DNA of 64,000 nucleotides from Campanula takesimana (lineage: Eukaryota; Streptophyta; Magnoliopsida; Asterales; Campanulaceae). The position numbers and the translations under genes are program-made. This document shows, in pieces, positions 44,858 to 56,683 of this stretch. Position 1 is the first letter of the stretch, and the number at the start of each line of letters is the position of its first letter. Location of the stretch: the NCBI GenBank assembly GCA_026119855.1, contig JAOWBW010001131.1, positions 62,001-126,000 of the forward strand, read 5' to 3'. Under the pieces are notes generated by a model. It ran no database searches. It saw only the letters and a list, made by a program, of their open reading frames with translations, and had not been told where the DNA came from.

Positions 44858-47275
44858 TGTTGGAATTTATAACAGTAGCACCAATAGATTAATTACCATT
44901 TATTCAGGAGCAAATCATGCAAGAACAACAATAATTTATTAATCCAATAGCAAACAGATCCAACAAGAACAATAGTAACAGTAGAACAAATAGAAACATA
45001 AAAGCGAGTTAGAACAATTTATCAATCAGATCGAGTCGCCTTTTGAGAAGACTATCCTAAGAAGAATTATTGCCCCCTACTGGTGCTGCTTCGGGTACAG
45101 GTAAATTCTTCCGAGGATGAAACGATCACAGAACATGTACCAAGAATGGTTGCACAGCAGGTACGGGTTCAACTTCGGTCCTATCTTAGTCGCCTGAATC
45201 TCACTACCGTTAGCACACAAACTGGAAATTTAGAACATAATATAGAGAGGAAAAATACAAGAGAGTATTTTCGTAATTCTGATCGACTCAAAGAGTTTCT
45301 GTCCAAAAAGATAGGCCCCAAACCGAACCATTCACCCAAATTGCCCTTAGCTTAGCTTAGCTGAGCCGAGCCGAGCGAGCGCGCGCGTGTAGGGAAAGGT
45401 TCAATCTCACCTCACATGTAACTTGAACATGAATGTATGAAATGCCAAGTAATTTATGGCACTTCAACTACCCTTCTCATTTCCATGTGGGATGGCACAA
45501 AAGCTTTTTATATCACCAACAAAAGGGGAGATTTTGCCTTCCTATACCATGTGGGATGGAAATCAACCCATTTCATTATTGGCATTTAAAGGCTCATAAA
45601 TGCCTAACTTTGAGGTCTAATTACTATGGATTTCACTAATGGAGAAAATCTCCCTCTAATTAAATTACCTAGCAAGTGTACTAGTTACCGGTGTAGTAGT
45701 ATGCACAAGCAAGGGTCGAATCCACAGAGACTAGATTGGAAAACAAGAATGTTTAAAACAGAAAATAAATAAGCGGGTTTTAGTTTGATTATTTATTAAA
45801 CTACTAAAGCAATAACTAAAATTAAACTAATAAAACAAATGAAATCAAGATTAACGAATAGCTTCACGAATTGGGTTCACAAATACTTTCACTCTATGCT
45901 ATGCTCCTAATGACAAGATCAATCTCTTTCTTGGGTTCGTTCACAAAAGTAAGAATTGGGACGGTTCGGTCGCCGGATTGCAATTCTAATATTCCTATCA
46001 AATTATACTTTTCTATCACGTCCATATAATTTTCCAAGAATTCATGAAGTATTTAAAAAATATATGAACCTAGATCCTTTTGATTTCAATCACGGTCTCA
46101 ATTGGATCTAATTATCAAAATAGTGGTCAATGTATCAATGCCCGAGTCACTGTAACAATAGATACCCAGAAATTCTAAAGCCAATTTATATCTTAACATA
46201 TAATTGAAACTAAAGAATTTAGTATGAAGAATATTTTGATAAACAAGAATAAGAATGAATGGAAGAATTAAATCTATAGCATAGAGATCTAGTATTTGTT
46301 ACTATCAATTCATGAATCTAAGAAATTAGCTACTAATAATAATAAAATCAAGAACAAGAAATAAATTAAAGAACATCAAAACCTGAATTAAATTGATGAA
46401 TCCTTGTTTACCTCCTTGAATCTTGACTAAAAATATGTATAAAGTATGAATCAAATAAATTGGATGGAGTGTTATATTTATACTAGGGCCAAGGATGTGT
46501 AAAAATAGAAAAACCCTATGATTCCTTGTTGAAAAAGGATAAATAAAGTGCTGATGGCCGAAATTCCCCAGGAGCCCCTAGTATTTTTGACTTTTCGAAA
46601 AAGTCCTCAAAAAATTCCCGAAAGGTCCTCCAAAAATTCCAAAAAGTCCCTGAATTTTGGAAATTACTGAAAAGCCCATCATAATTTAGATAATTCCTCA
46701 AAGGTACCTGGAAAATTCCTCTAAGGTCCCTGGCTATGTGTGCGGATGAGGTATGCGGATGGAGGATCAGCAATATTGCTAGAATTTCTGGGTTGTGCCA
46801 TGGTGTTGTACCAGTTTCTTCGCGGGTTGTACCTTTTACGCGCAAACTTCCGGAGGCCATAACTTCTTCATACGAACTCCGATTTGTACGTGTAAACTAT
46901 CGTTGGAAATCTATTTTCGAGTAATATCCAATGGCATTGATTTCTAAGAGTTAACATCTATTCATCTTTATGTTCTAGTCCATTCTTTATCCTTCATTTT
47001 CGCACTTTAACGTACAAGAATCCGTGCATTCTTTTGCTCCTTCCCTATACTCATAAACACTCCAAAAACCATTAAAACACCCCAAGGTTTAGCATTTAAT
47101 AAGTCATAGAAGTATTTGATTTGGATGGGTTAAAACACATCCATCACCACCTATAATTTGGCTTTCACCAAAACATCAATTTGCTTCATGGTATAACATA
47201 GAATGTGTATAAGTATTGACTTTGGTCAAACTCAATGGGACCCACCCAAAGTTACCCAAAGCCAAATTTCCAACA
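44858..47275 (-). repeat. Copia-1 5' LTR, interrupted by an Athila-family solo LTR
   Basis: It starts (minus strand, 47275) TGTTGGAAATTTGGCTT and ends (44858) AATTCCAACA. Without the insert at 45637-47146 it is about 908 bp. It matches the Copia-3 LTR at 47847-48573, including the GC-rich GCGCGCTCGCTCGGCTC stretch (45358-45390) and the GCCCCCTACTGGTGC text (45072). Confidence 0.85.
45637..47146 (-). mobile_element. Athila-2-family solo LTR, 1510 bp
   Basis: On the minus strand it starts TGATGGATGTGTTTTAACCC (47146) and ends ...GGGAGATTTTCTCCATTA (45637), matching the Athila-2 5' LTR (49034-58425 without its insert, about 1513 bp). No interior is present. A clean 5-bp duplication is not visible (GGTGG against GTGAA on the minus strand). 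Confidence 0.82.
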
Positions 47276-47846
47276 AGTACTCCATCCAAACACAAGATCA
47301 ACAACATTCATCACATTCCTCTACTTTATTCGATGTTGAAATCCTAATTTCAGATGTGAATTCAGATGAATAATCAAATAGCTTGAGCAGTTTATAAATA
47401 AGTTTTCAGACGCTGCCTCTTATGAATTCAGCCAAATTCAAACGCGAAATCAGATTTCAGGACTTAAAATTTAAAAATCAAACGTCACCTAAATGTACTA
47501 TTTCAGATATGATGGAGGGAGTATATAGGTTATGGAAATTAAATAAATTTGAAACTTTAGTTGTGAAAATGATATTAACACACACGAAAAGGAAAATGGG
47601 GACATCATTTTGGGACGTGAGGAGTATAACTTTTTATACTCGCACATTTTCTGAAAGTCACTGATCAGGGTCTTAAAATGATAAAACCGGCAACAAAGAT
47701 TTTCTTTTGACAAAAAGCTTATACTTTTTAATTAAATGAGAGTGCATATGCTAATATAACTGTTATTTTGGATCAAATAAAGGCGAGATATGAATTTCTC
47801 GAGCAAGGAGATGGAGTCGGATTGAGTAAATGTCAGGGATGCCACT
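47276..47846. other. Spacer between two head-to-head Copia elements, no gene seen
   Basis: 571 bp of mostly AT-rich sequence. It holds two Stowaway-like end fragments (GGAGGGAGTATATAGG near 47514 and GGGACGTGAGGAGTATA near 47613). AGTAC at 47276-47280 would be the Copia-1 target duplication if its other end existed. Confidence 0.5.
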
Positions 47847-48573
47847 TGTTGGAAATTTGGCTTGAAAAAGGTCAACTGGGTCCCATTGGTGGGCCCCGTT
47901 GACTTTGATCTTGGTCAATGTTTATACTTGTAGTATGTTATACTAAATAATATTGGTGTTTTGGTGAAAGCCAAATGATGGATTAAATCCATAGTTCTAA
48001 GACTTCAAAGATGAGCTTTTAAGAGACTTTTGCTTCCAAGGATGAAATGGGTTTGTTTCCATCCCACATGGGAAAGAAAAGGCGAGCCTTCCCTTTGCTT
48101 GGAAGTACTAAAGGCATTTGGGCCATCCCACATGGAATTGGAATGGGTAGTTGAAGTGCCATAAATTACATGGCATTTCATAGTCTCATGTTCAAGTTAC
48201 ATGTAAGGTGGACTTGAACCTTTCCCCACACGCGCGCTCGCTAGCTCGCTCGGCTCGGCTGGGCCGGGCCGTGCTAAGTGGTTTGATACCTCTTCGTGCA
48301 AAGATTTCCTGGTATGTTCCTGAGATCGTTTCATCCTCGGAGGAATTTGCCGCAACCCTCAGCCGCACCAGTAGGGGGCAATAGTTTCTCTTAGGAGAGT
48401 CTATTACAGGCGGCTCGATCTAAACTGATAAGTCTTTCTAACTCTCTTATTGTTTTTGTCTTTCCTGGATCCTGTTCTTGTGGGCATGTTTCTGCTTTTG
48501 GCTTAATCTGATATTGTTATATGCTTACGTGATTGCCCTGATTAATCTGATCGTTGCATATTAAATTCCAAAA
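47847..48573 (+). repeat. Copia-3 5' LTR (727 bp)
   Basis: It starts TGTTGGAAATTTGGCTTG and ends ATTCCAAAA (TTCCAACA in Copia-1). Same family as the LTR at 44858-47275, opposite orientation. It carries GCGCGCTCGCTAGCTCGCTC at about 48230-48250. Confidence 0.85.
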
Positions 48574-48957
48574 GTCTAAGAGAAACTAATATTAATCATG
48601 TCTGCTGCAAACGCTCCATTCAAGTCCCTTGTTGACACTTCCAATTTGCGAGAGAAGTTCACCGGTAAGAACTTCAAGCGCTGGCAGGAATGGATGAAAT
48701 TATGGTTGTTAATTAAGGGGATGACTGTTATGCTAACTGAAAAGTTCCCTACTATTGATGAGAAGGACCCTGTAACAACGAAGGCTACTGAGCAGTGGAG
48801 GGAGAGGGACGATGTTGTTCGTAGATGCATTGTTTCGGCTCTGTCGAATGTGCTCTTCAATGTTTATTGTTCTGCTCCCCTCACCGCTGCATCGCTGTGG
48901 GAAACGCTTAACACAAAGTATAACACTGATGATGTTGGTGTTGAAAAGTACTGCTGT
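48574..48957 (+). pseudogene. Copia-3 gag N-terminal fragment
   Basis: The frame starts at 48598: MSAANAPFKSLVDTSNLREK, FKRWQEWMKLWLLIKGM, IDEKDPVTTKATEQWRERDD, VVRRCIVSALSNVLFNVYCS, APLTAASLWETLNTKYNTDD, VGVEKY, then it is cut at about 48957 by a Gypsy LTR fragment. It is uninterrupted up to that point, which makes it a useful ancestor-like comparison for the Copia-1 gag. The rest of Copia-3 would be right of the window, if present. Confidence 0.87.
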
Positions 48958-49033
48958 AGACACCCCGCCTTGGACCTCTCACCCCGATTGCATACATAGT
49001 ATTTTTATTTAACTTGTTTTCGTTAATTTCTGT
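48958..49033 (+). mobile_element. Fragment of a Gypsy LTR, 76 bp
   Basis: It starts TGTAGACACCCCGCC, like the Tat-like LTR start at 27588 (TGTAGACACCCCATT). It interrupts the Copia-3 gag and is itself cut by the Athila-2 LTR. The remainder should lie beyond Athila-2. Confidence 0.6.
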
Positions 49034-50037
49034 TGATGGATGTGTTTTAACCCATCCAAATCATATACTTTTATGACTTATTATATGCTCAAACCTTGGG
49101 TGTTTTGATGGTTTTTGGAGTGTGTATGAGTATAGGGAAGGAGCAAAATAACGCATGGATTCATAGGCGTTAAAGTGCGAAAAAGAAAGATAAAGAACGG
49201 ACCAGAACATAAATATAAAGTGATGTGACCTCTGAGAAGTCAAGTCCGTAGGATAGTACTCGAAAATATATTTCCAACGATAGTTTACACGTCCAAAACG
49301 GAGTTCGGATGAAGAAGTTATGGCCTCCGGAAGATTGCGCATAAAATGTACAAGCCGCGAAGCAAGGGGTGCGCACGCACACCAAGCATAGGGCGCGCGA
49401 ACCCACACTGGATCAAAACTCCAGACCTTCTGTGATGAACGTGCGCACGCACTCTTCCGGACCAAGCGCGCGCTCCTGCGAGGGGCTTTAGGGGAATTTG
49501 GCCAGGGACCTTAGAGGAATTTCCAAAAATTGCAAGGCTTTTCAGTAATTCCAAAATTGCAGGGGTTTTTCTAGAATTTTTGGAGGACCTTTGGGAAATT
49601 TTTAAGGACTTTTCTGAAAACTCAAAACTACCAAGGGCTCCTGGGGTTTTTCGGACACCATCACTTTATTTATCCTTTTCAACAAGGAATCCTAGGGTTT
49701 TTCCTATTTTTACACCTTCTTATCCCTAGTATAAATATAAGACTCCATACACATTATTTTGTATATAATTTTATTCAAGATTCAAGGTTATAATCAAAGA
49801 TCCATCAATTTAATTCAGGTTTGATGTTCTTTAATTTAATTCTTGTTCTTGGTTTTATTATTATTAGTAGCTAATTCTTAGATTCATGAATTGGTAGTAA
49901 CAATACTTGATCTCTATGCTATAGATTTAATTCTTTTATTCATTCTTATTTCTTGTTTATCAAAATATTCTCCATTCTAGTTTTAGGGTTTCAATTATAT
50001 GTTAAGATATAAATTGGCCTTTTAACTATTGGGTATT

Positions 50038-52067
50038 TGTCACGACCCGAAAACCCGTCTCTATTTTATTGATGAATAATTAATTATTTATTTATTTATT
50101 TGATTTAAATATTTATGTGCGCATTTTACATCTCATAATATTAACTTGTGTCTAGCATTATTTGGTTGATATTGTGTTAAGTGGGTAGAAGGGTGATATG
50201 GGTTTATTTGTACTAGGTAGTGAGGAGGGGGCCTAAGTGTAAGTTTTTAAATAATTTTAACAACTCCCTCCCTACTCTTCCTTCTCCCTCACTCTCTTCC
50301 TCACCCTACTCCCTCATCTCTCCCAGCAAACTCTCTCTCTCTCCATTTGGCTTGGGTAAGTTTTTCTCTCCCTTCTCTCTACATTTTCATCCTCTTCCTC
50401 TCATCTTTCCTTATTTCTCATTTTATGAAATGTGTTTAGATCGTCGATAGGATCGTAGGAAGCTAAAAATATTTGAATTCCGTCGTCTTTGAGAAATTCC
50501 GGGTAAGTTGCTTTTCCCCCATTTTTATGCTAAAGTGTTCATTTCATGTTTATATAATGCTTTAGTTGTTATATTTGATGTTTGATTGAGTTTGGGATTT
50601 ATTTGGAATTTATTTTGGTTTGTGGTTAAAAATGGTGATTGTTATGAATGATGGGTTTGAATCTTGGTTTGGGATTATAAATGATGTTATTTAGGTCCCC
50701 ATTCTAGTTATAAGTTGTTTTGGTTCATATTTATGCTTGGTGGAAAGTGGGTTGTGGTGGATTTTGAGAATGTGTGAAATGGGTAAGAAAAATGAAGAAC
50801 CCAGCTGCCGATTCCCGGCCAAGAACTAGACCAGGCGCCCACCTACCCAGCTTTTTATGCGGCCAGACCTTCTGGTCAATTAAGGCGCCCGCCCGCCCCC
50901 TTCCAGGCGCCCGCCCGCCCCCTGTTCCAGAAATCTTCCTTTTTGCTTGGATTAAGACTAATGGCTTACCTAGTTTAGGTTTTATTCTCCTAATTAACCT
51001 AAGTTAACATCGTGGAACACTTTATTAATTGGAATTGATTCTTTTGTGAATAAATATATTATGGAATTTGATTAAGTATCATTTTGGGAATGTGGTCCAT
51101 CCTTGATGTGTTGTTTGGATTGGTTTACCTTTGTGGTAATTTATTTGGAATGGTTCCCTACTTTGGAATCATTAGTTGTTTATCGTGCTAGTATTTTATT
51201 ACTTAGCCTTTACTTGAAAGTCCAGCTGGTATTTGTGTGTGTTTGGGCGATGCGAAAAATTATGATGGCACAGCCAAGTCCATTATGATGTTGACCATTG
51301 TTTTGCCCCATTATTTCCCTCCTCCAGATTGGCCTTGGATGTGAGATGAGCTATCCCCTTTGTGAGCATTTTAGCTATTGGTTTTGGGCTTTGATTGTGT
51401 GTCACTGTCCCTTTATTATTATTGGTTCCGGTATCGGGGGTTTTCTCTTCAAGCTTTCATGCTACTATGAAGATGTTGATTGTTGATTATTGAAGCTGCG
51501 CAGCGACCTTTATTTGGTTATATCAGTTGGGAAACCTTGGCTAATATCCTTTGTTACTTGTTTATTTCCGCTGCTATCTGTTAAATGATAATTGCTATGT
51601 GCTATGTGATTTATTACTGATTATTGCATCATAGCATGTCATGTAGTTGCATTAGTAACTTATTGAGATTTATCTCACCCCCTTTCTTTTATCTTTGTTT
51701 TTCCTTAACCCACCCCCCCCCCCCCAGGAGGAAAGGATTAGACTCGCTGATCACGAGGAGGACGTCGCGAGGGTTGAGCTTTTGGGGCAAGTTGTTATTG
51801 GTGGGTTTACATTACATAAATGTGTAACCTTTTTGGGAATAGTTGTACCAAACTTGACGTCATTAGAATTTGTATATTTTATTATTTTTGGTGTAAGCTT
51901 ATGGAGCTTACACTAGCTTATATTTTTGTGGTTCAAGTTGGATTTCAAAACTTTGTGTTATCATCTTTTGGTATAAAAGGAAATTTTTATCTCCATTATT
52001 TTAGAGTTTATTGTTTAAGTCGACGTCCAGCTCGCGTACTCCGGCCCGAGGGGGCGGAGTCGCGACA
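50038..52067 (+). repeat. Chromovirus 5' LTR (2030 bp)
   Basis: Full-length LTR. It contains CT-rich tracts (50263-50345), the GGCGCCCGCCCGCCCC motif twice (about 50882-50930) and a poly-C run at about 51712-51725. It shares its last 1.1 kb or so with the 3' LTR at high identity. Confidence 0.9.
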
Positions 52068-52086
52068 GTTGGTATCAGAGCTATGG
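52068..52086 (+). promoter_or_regulatory. Chromovirus primer binding site
   Basis: GTTGGTATCAGAGCTATGG directly after the LTR. TGGTATCAGAGC is complementary to the 3' end of initiator-Met tRNA. Confidence 0.9.
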
Positions 52087-52187
52087 TTTAGCTCTAAGTA
52101 TAAGTCTAGGTGGACTAGTATGACCTAGGAGGGTAGTTGTGTTCGGAGTGAGTAACGGTTGATGTTTTATGCAGGTAATTATTCACA

Positions 52188-53187
52188 ATGGCTAGAAGGA
52201 GAACGGGTGAAAGTTCTATTGGGGCTCAGAATCAGAATGATCTTCGGGAAGAGAACCGTGCTATGTTCCAAGGCATGTTTTAGGCGGCCATGAAGGCAAT
52301 TCATGACCAAGGTCCGAGAGTAGAGCAAGCACCGCCACCCCGATATGGTTTGGAGCAATTCTTGAAACTGAAACCGGCAGAGTTCGATGGTGAGCCCGAT
52401 GTGAAGAAGGCCGAACTATGGGTTGAGTCTATGGAAAAATTTATGATGTGTTTGGGTGCACGGATGAGGATAGGGTCCGGTTTGCGGCTTATAAGCTTGT
52501 GGGTGCCGCCGAGCATTGGTGGAAAGGAGTTAAGACGAGTTGGGATGATACCCATACAGTTTATGCGTGGGAATTGTTTGTGCAGAAATTCAAGGAGCAT
52601 TTCATTCCGGTAGTAGATCAAAACCGAAAAGAGATCGAGCTTCTCAACTTGGAGCAAGGTTTGTTGTCTATAGCTCAGTACTCGGATAAGTTCATAGAAT
52701 TAGCCCGGTATTGTGACTATCTTGTGAGGACCGAAGAACAGAAAGCTATGAGATTCATCCGGGGTTTGAAGACTTCTATCCGTACTCAGCTTATAGCCCA
52801 GAGGATCGTGACATTCCAGGATGCGGTAGACCGTGCCTATCTTATAGAGCAAGATATTGGGGAACATAAGAGGAAGGCCGAGGTAGCTAACCCGAGTAAG
52901 CAAGGAACGCAGAGCAAGTCACAACCAAGGATTGATAACCGAGGTAACCTTGGGGACAATCTCAGTCCCGAGGGCAACCAATCCCAAGGAACCCGGGCAC
53001 TATTGCCGGGAACCAAGGGAACCAAATTAGGAGACTTTGTTCTTATTGCCAAAAGGAAGGCCATTCAGAGGACCGGTGTTGGAAGAAGCAGGGCAGGTGT
53101 ACCAATTGTGGTCAAATGGGGCATTTTTCAAGGGATTGTACTAGAGGCAGGGGTCAACCGACTGGGTTAGGAGCTGGTGCTCCATAG
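52188..53187 (+). pseudogene. Chromovirus gag
   Basis: The frame starts at 52188 (MARRRTGESSIGAQNQNDLR). TAG at 52281-52283 falls at codon 32. It continues in frame with FLKLKPAEFDGEPDVKKAEL, WVESMEK; a one-base loss at about 52440 shifts the frame to VFGCTDEDRVRFAAYKLVGA, AEHWWKG, FKEHFIPVVDQNRKEIELLN and RFIRGLKTSIRTQL (retrotransposon gag domain). A second shift near 53000-53037 leads to two zinc knuckles, CSYCQKEGHSEDRC and CTNCGQMGHFSRDC. A second TAG at 53185-53187 precedes the protease. Both TAGs sit where Gln is usual. Confidence 0.87.
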
Positions 53188-56100
53188 GGTCAGAAAAGGG
53201 ATGCTACGGGAAAGGCCAAAGTCCAAGGAAAAGTGTTTGCAATGAATCAGCATCAGGCAGATGATCCCTCAGTGATTGGAGGTATTGTTTCTATATCTAA
53301 TGTGAGCGCGTGTACGTTAGTAGATCCAGGATCATCTCATTCTTACATTTCTGTGCAATTTGCTTCTTTACTAAATGCTGCATCTGAGTCTTTGCCCTAT
53401 GTGTTAGAGGTGTCAACTCCTATGGGAGAGTGTTTGGTGACTGATAAAGTCTTTCGTACTTGTGATGTGCTTATCTGTGGTCATGTCTTGTGTGCGAACT
53501 TGGTAGTCCTTCCTATTCAAGACTTTGATGTTATTTTGGGTATGGATTGGTTGAGCAAGTTTTATGCTTCTGTTGATTGTCGTAAGAAAGTTGTTACTTT
53601 TTCTATTCCCAATATGCCTAAATTTGTTTTCGAGGCTATGCCTTTGGGTAGGAATATTCGTATCATTTCTTATGTGAAAGCTAGGAGATTGTTGCACCGT
53701 GGTTGTGAGGGGTACTTGGCTAGTGTGCTTGATACTAGGAAAGAATCCCCTAGTTTGGAGAGTGTTCGGGTACTTAGAGAATTTCCCGATGTTTTCTCTT
53801 CTGAATATGATATGCCTCCCGATCGTGAGATAGAGTTTTGTATAGACCTTTTGCCGGGTACAGCTCCGATTTCGAAGGCACCGTATAGGTTGGCTCCCGC
53901 AGAGTTGAAGGAATTAAAGGTTCAGTTGCAAGAGTTGCTTGATCGAGGGTTTATCCGCCCTAGTGTTTCTCCGTGGGGAGCACCGGTGCGGAAGAAAGAC
54001 TGTTCTTTGAGAGTGTGTATTGATTACCGAAAGTTGAATCAGGTTACAGTGAAGAACAAGTATCCTCTACCTCACATTGATGATTTATTTGATCAGCTCC
54101 AAGGGTCCGTGGTGTTTTCTAAACTTGATTTGAGGAGTGGGTACCATCAGTTGAAGATTCGATCTGAGGATATTCCGAAGACTGCCTTTCGCACTCGTTA
54201 TGGTCATTACGAGTTCTTGGTTATGCCGTTTGGGTTGACTAACGCACCTGCCGTGTTTATGGATTTGATGAACCGGGTTTTCCATCCTTATCTTGACTCG
54301 TTCGTGGTGGTCTTCATCGGCGACATTCTTGTCTACTCTAAATCTCGAGAGGAGAACGAGCAACACTTGAGGACAGTTTTATCCATTCTTGCGAGGGAGC
54401 AGTTGTTTGCGAAGTTTAGTAAATGCGAATTTTGGCTCGAGAAGGTTTCATTTCTGGGTCATGTTATTTCTAAAGATGGGATTTCTGTGGATCCTTTAAA
54501 GATAGAAGCCATAGTGGATTGGAAGAGACCCGAGTCAGTGACCGAGATCAGAAGTTTTCTGGGTTTAGCCGGGTATTACAGAAGGTTTATAGAAGGGTTT
54601 TCGAGGATTGCTACTCCGATGACTCAGTTGACCCGGAAGGATGTACCGTTTGTGTGGAGTGAAAAATGTCAAAACAGCTTTGATGAATTAAAGAAGAGAT
54701 TAACTATGGCTCCTATTCTTGCGTTACCGAATGGAAATGACGATTTAGTAATTTACAGTGATGCTTCGAAAGAGGGTTTGGGTTTGTTTTTGATGCATAA
54801 TGGGAAAGTGATTGCGTATGCTTCGAGGAAGTTGAGCCCGAGTGAACAGAATTATCCTACTCACGACATGGAGTTAGCGGCTATTGTATTTGCTCTTCAT
54901 AAGTGGAAGCACTATCTTTACGGGGAAAAGTTCGAGATTTTCACGGATCACAAGAGTTTAAAGTATCTTTTCTAGCAGAAGGAACTTAATAACCGACAGC
55001 GTCGATGGTTGGAACTTTTAAAGGACTATGATTGTACGATTTCTTATCATCCGGGGAAGGCGAATGTGGTAGCCGATGCGATTAGTAGAAAGTCTTATGT
55101 GGCCTCGATGATGGTTCGAGAGTGGAAAATGCTTGAGGATGTTCGAGATTGGTGTCCTCGCGAATCGAGACGTGGGGCGATTTTTGCGAATATCAGGGTA
55201 TCTCCGACCCTAATTCAAAGGATAAAAGAAGCTCAAAAGAAGATCCCGAGTTAGTGAAAGTAATGGGTAAAATGAAGGAGAATAACTTCGAGGATTTTTC
55301 TATGAGTTCGAATGGGGTGTTGACTTTCCGTGGTCGTTTGTGCGTACCCGATGTTGGTGGAATAAAGAGGCATGTTTTGGACGAGGGTCACAAATCGAGA
55401 TATACTATCCATCCGGGTAGTACGAAGATGTATCAAAATTTGAAACAACACTTTTGGTGGAACAACATGAAGAGGGAAATAGCCGAGTATGTTTCGAAAT
55501 GTTTAACTTGTCAGCAGGTCAAAGCCGAGCATCAGAGACCCGCACGACTACTTCAACCGTTAGAGATTCCGGAATGGAAATGGAAGCATGTGACTATGGA
55601 TTTCATTATGGGACTACCTCGTACCCGTAGGAAGTATGACAGTGTTTGGGTAATCGTGGATAGACTGACCAAGAGTGCACATTTCTTGCCTATTGACATT
55701 AGGTACTCGATGGAAAAGCTTGCGACCCTTTACATTGATGAGATTGTGAGATTGCATGGGGTTCCGGTTAGTATTGTGTCAGATCGAGACCCGAGGTTTA
55801 CTTCTAGATTTTGGAAGGCGTTTCAGGAAGCTTTGGGTACAGATTTGCGATTCAGTACAGCCTTTCACCCTCAGACCGACGGTCAATCCGAGAAGACCAT
55901 TCAGATTTTGGAGGATATGTTGCGAGCTTGTTCGATAGACTTTTCCGATTCTTGGGATAGACATTTGCCATTAGTGGAATTCTCTTACAACAACAGTTAT
56001 CAGACTAGTATCGAGATGGCACCTTACGAGGCCTTGTATGAGAGAAAATGTAGATCGCCTATTTGTTGGGATGAGGTCGGTGAAGCGAAGATCGTGGGTA

Positions 56101-56650
56101 TTGATTTGCTTCAGGATTCAGTTGAGAAGGTTAAAATTATTCGGGATCGATTGAAAACAGCCCAGAGTCGACAGAAGAGCTATGCAGATAACCGAAGGCG
56201 AGATCTTAGTTTTCAGACCGGGACTTCGTGTTCTTAAAGGTATCTCCGAAAGTGGGCATTCGAAGGTTTGGGAAGAAGGGTAAATTAGCTCCGAGGTTTG
56301 TTGGACCGTTTGAGGTTTTGGGGAAAGTGGGACTTCTAGCATATCGGCTTGCGTTACCATCTTCTTTAGACCGGTTACACAATGTTTTTCACGTTTCTAT
56401 GCTTCGGAAGTATGTGCATGATCCATCTCACGTTTTACCGAGGGTACCGGAGGATATAGAGCCTGATATGACCTACGAGGAACGACCGGTTCGGATTCTT
56501 GATGCCAAAGCCCAAGAGTTGAGGAACAAAAGCATTGCGTTAGTTAGAGTCCTTTGGAGGAATCACAATGTTGAGGAATCGACGTGGGAGCTTCGAGATG
56601 AGATAGAGAAGAAATATCCGTGGCTTTTTAATTCGGGTAAGTCTCGTTAA
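53188..56650 (+). pseudogene. Chromovirus pol: protease, RT, RNase H, integrase, chromodomain
   Basis: Protease: LVDPGSSHSYIS with the active Asp. RT: YRLAPAELKELKVQLQELLD, LRVCIDYRKLNQVTVKNKYP, SKLDLRSGYHQLKI, TAFRTRYGHYEFLVMPFGLT, then VVVFIGDILVYSKS, where the first catalytic Asp of the usual (F/Y)xDD has become Gly. RNase H: LVIYSDASKEGLG, HDMELAAIVFALHKW, FTDHKSLKYLF, then TAG (54973-54975). Integrase: HPGSTKMYQNLKQHFWW...CLTCQQVK zinc-binding part, MDFIMGLP, SDRDPRFTSRFWKAF, HPQTDGQSEKTIQILEDMLR. A stop at about 55252 falls between the RNase H end and the integrase. A one-base loss near 56221 precedes KVSPKVGIRRFGKKGKLAPR, and the chromodomain-like end reads ALVRVLWRNHNVEESTWELR, ending at 56650. 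Confidence 0.92.
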
Positions 56651-56668
56651 AATTCGGGTCGAATTTCT

Positions 56669-56683
56669 TTAAGGGGGAGTGAA
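56669..56683 (+). promoter_or_regulatory. Chromovirus polypurine tract
   Basis: TTAAGGGGGAGTGAA directly precedes the 3' LTR start at 56684. Confidence 0.82.

Larger units (their letters stand above)
10771..47275 (-). mobile_element. Copia-1: broken Copia retrotransposon hosting many insertions
   Basis: Read right to left: 5' LTR (47275-44858), gag (44835-about 43990), protease start (about 43900-43824), pre-integrase and integrase (27587-26594), reverse transcriptase (26050-25929, 22438-22087, 13165 on) and RNase H (ending 12217), then about 1.4 kb of 3' noncoding sequence. The reading frame rejoins across each insertion: LLFVSYQPER across 27588-43818, GI/DYFNTYSPVARM across 22444-25923, and CVDDILLFG across 13168-22081. 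No 3' LTR matching 44858-45636 is visible on the left. Copia-3 at 47847 is a second family member in the other orientation. Confidence 0.82.

Noticed and set aside
45637..47146. Exact 5-bp duplication for the Athila-family solo LTR
   Set aside because: The flanks GGTGG and GTGAA (minus strand) do not match; the border may have decayed or recombined, so none is claimed.
54085..54366. Antisense 93-codon frame within the chromovirus RT
   Set aside because: It is a shadow of the conserved RT frame on the plus strand.
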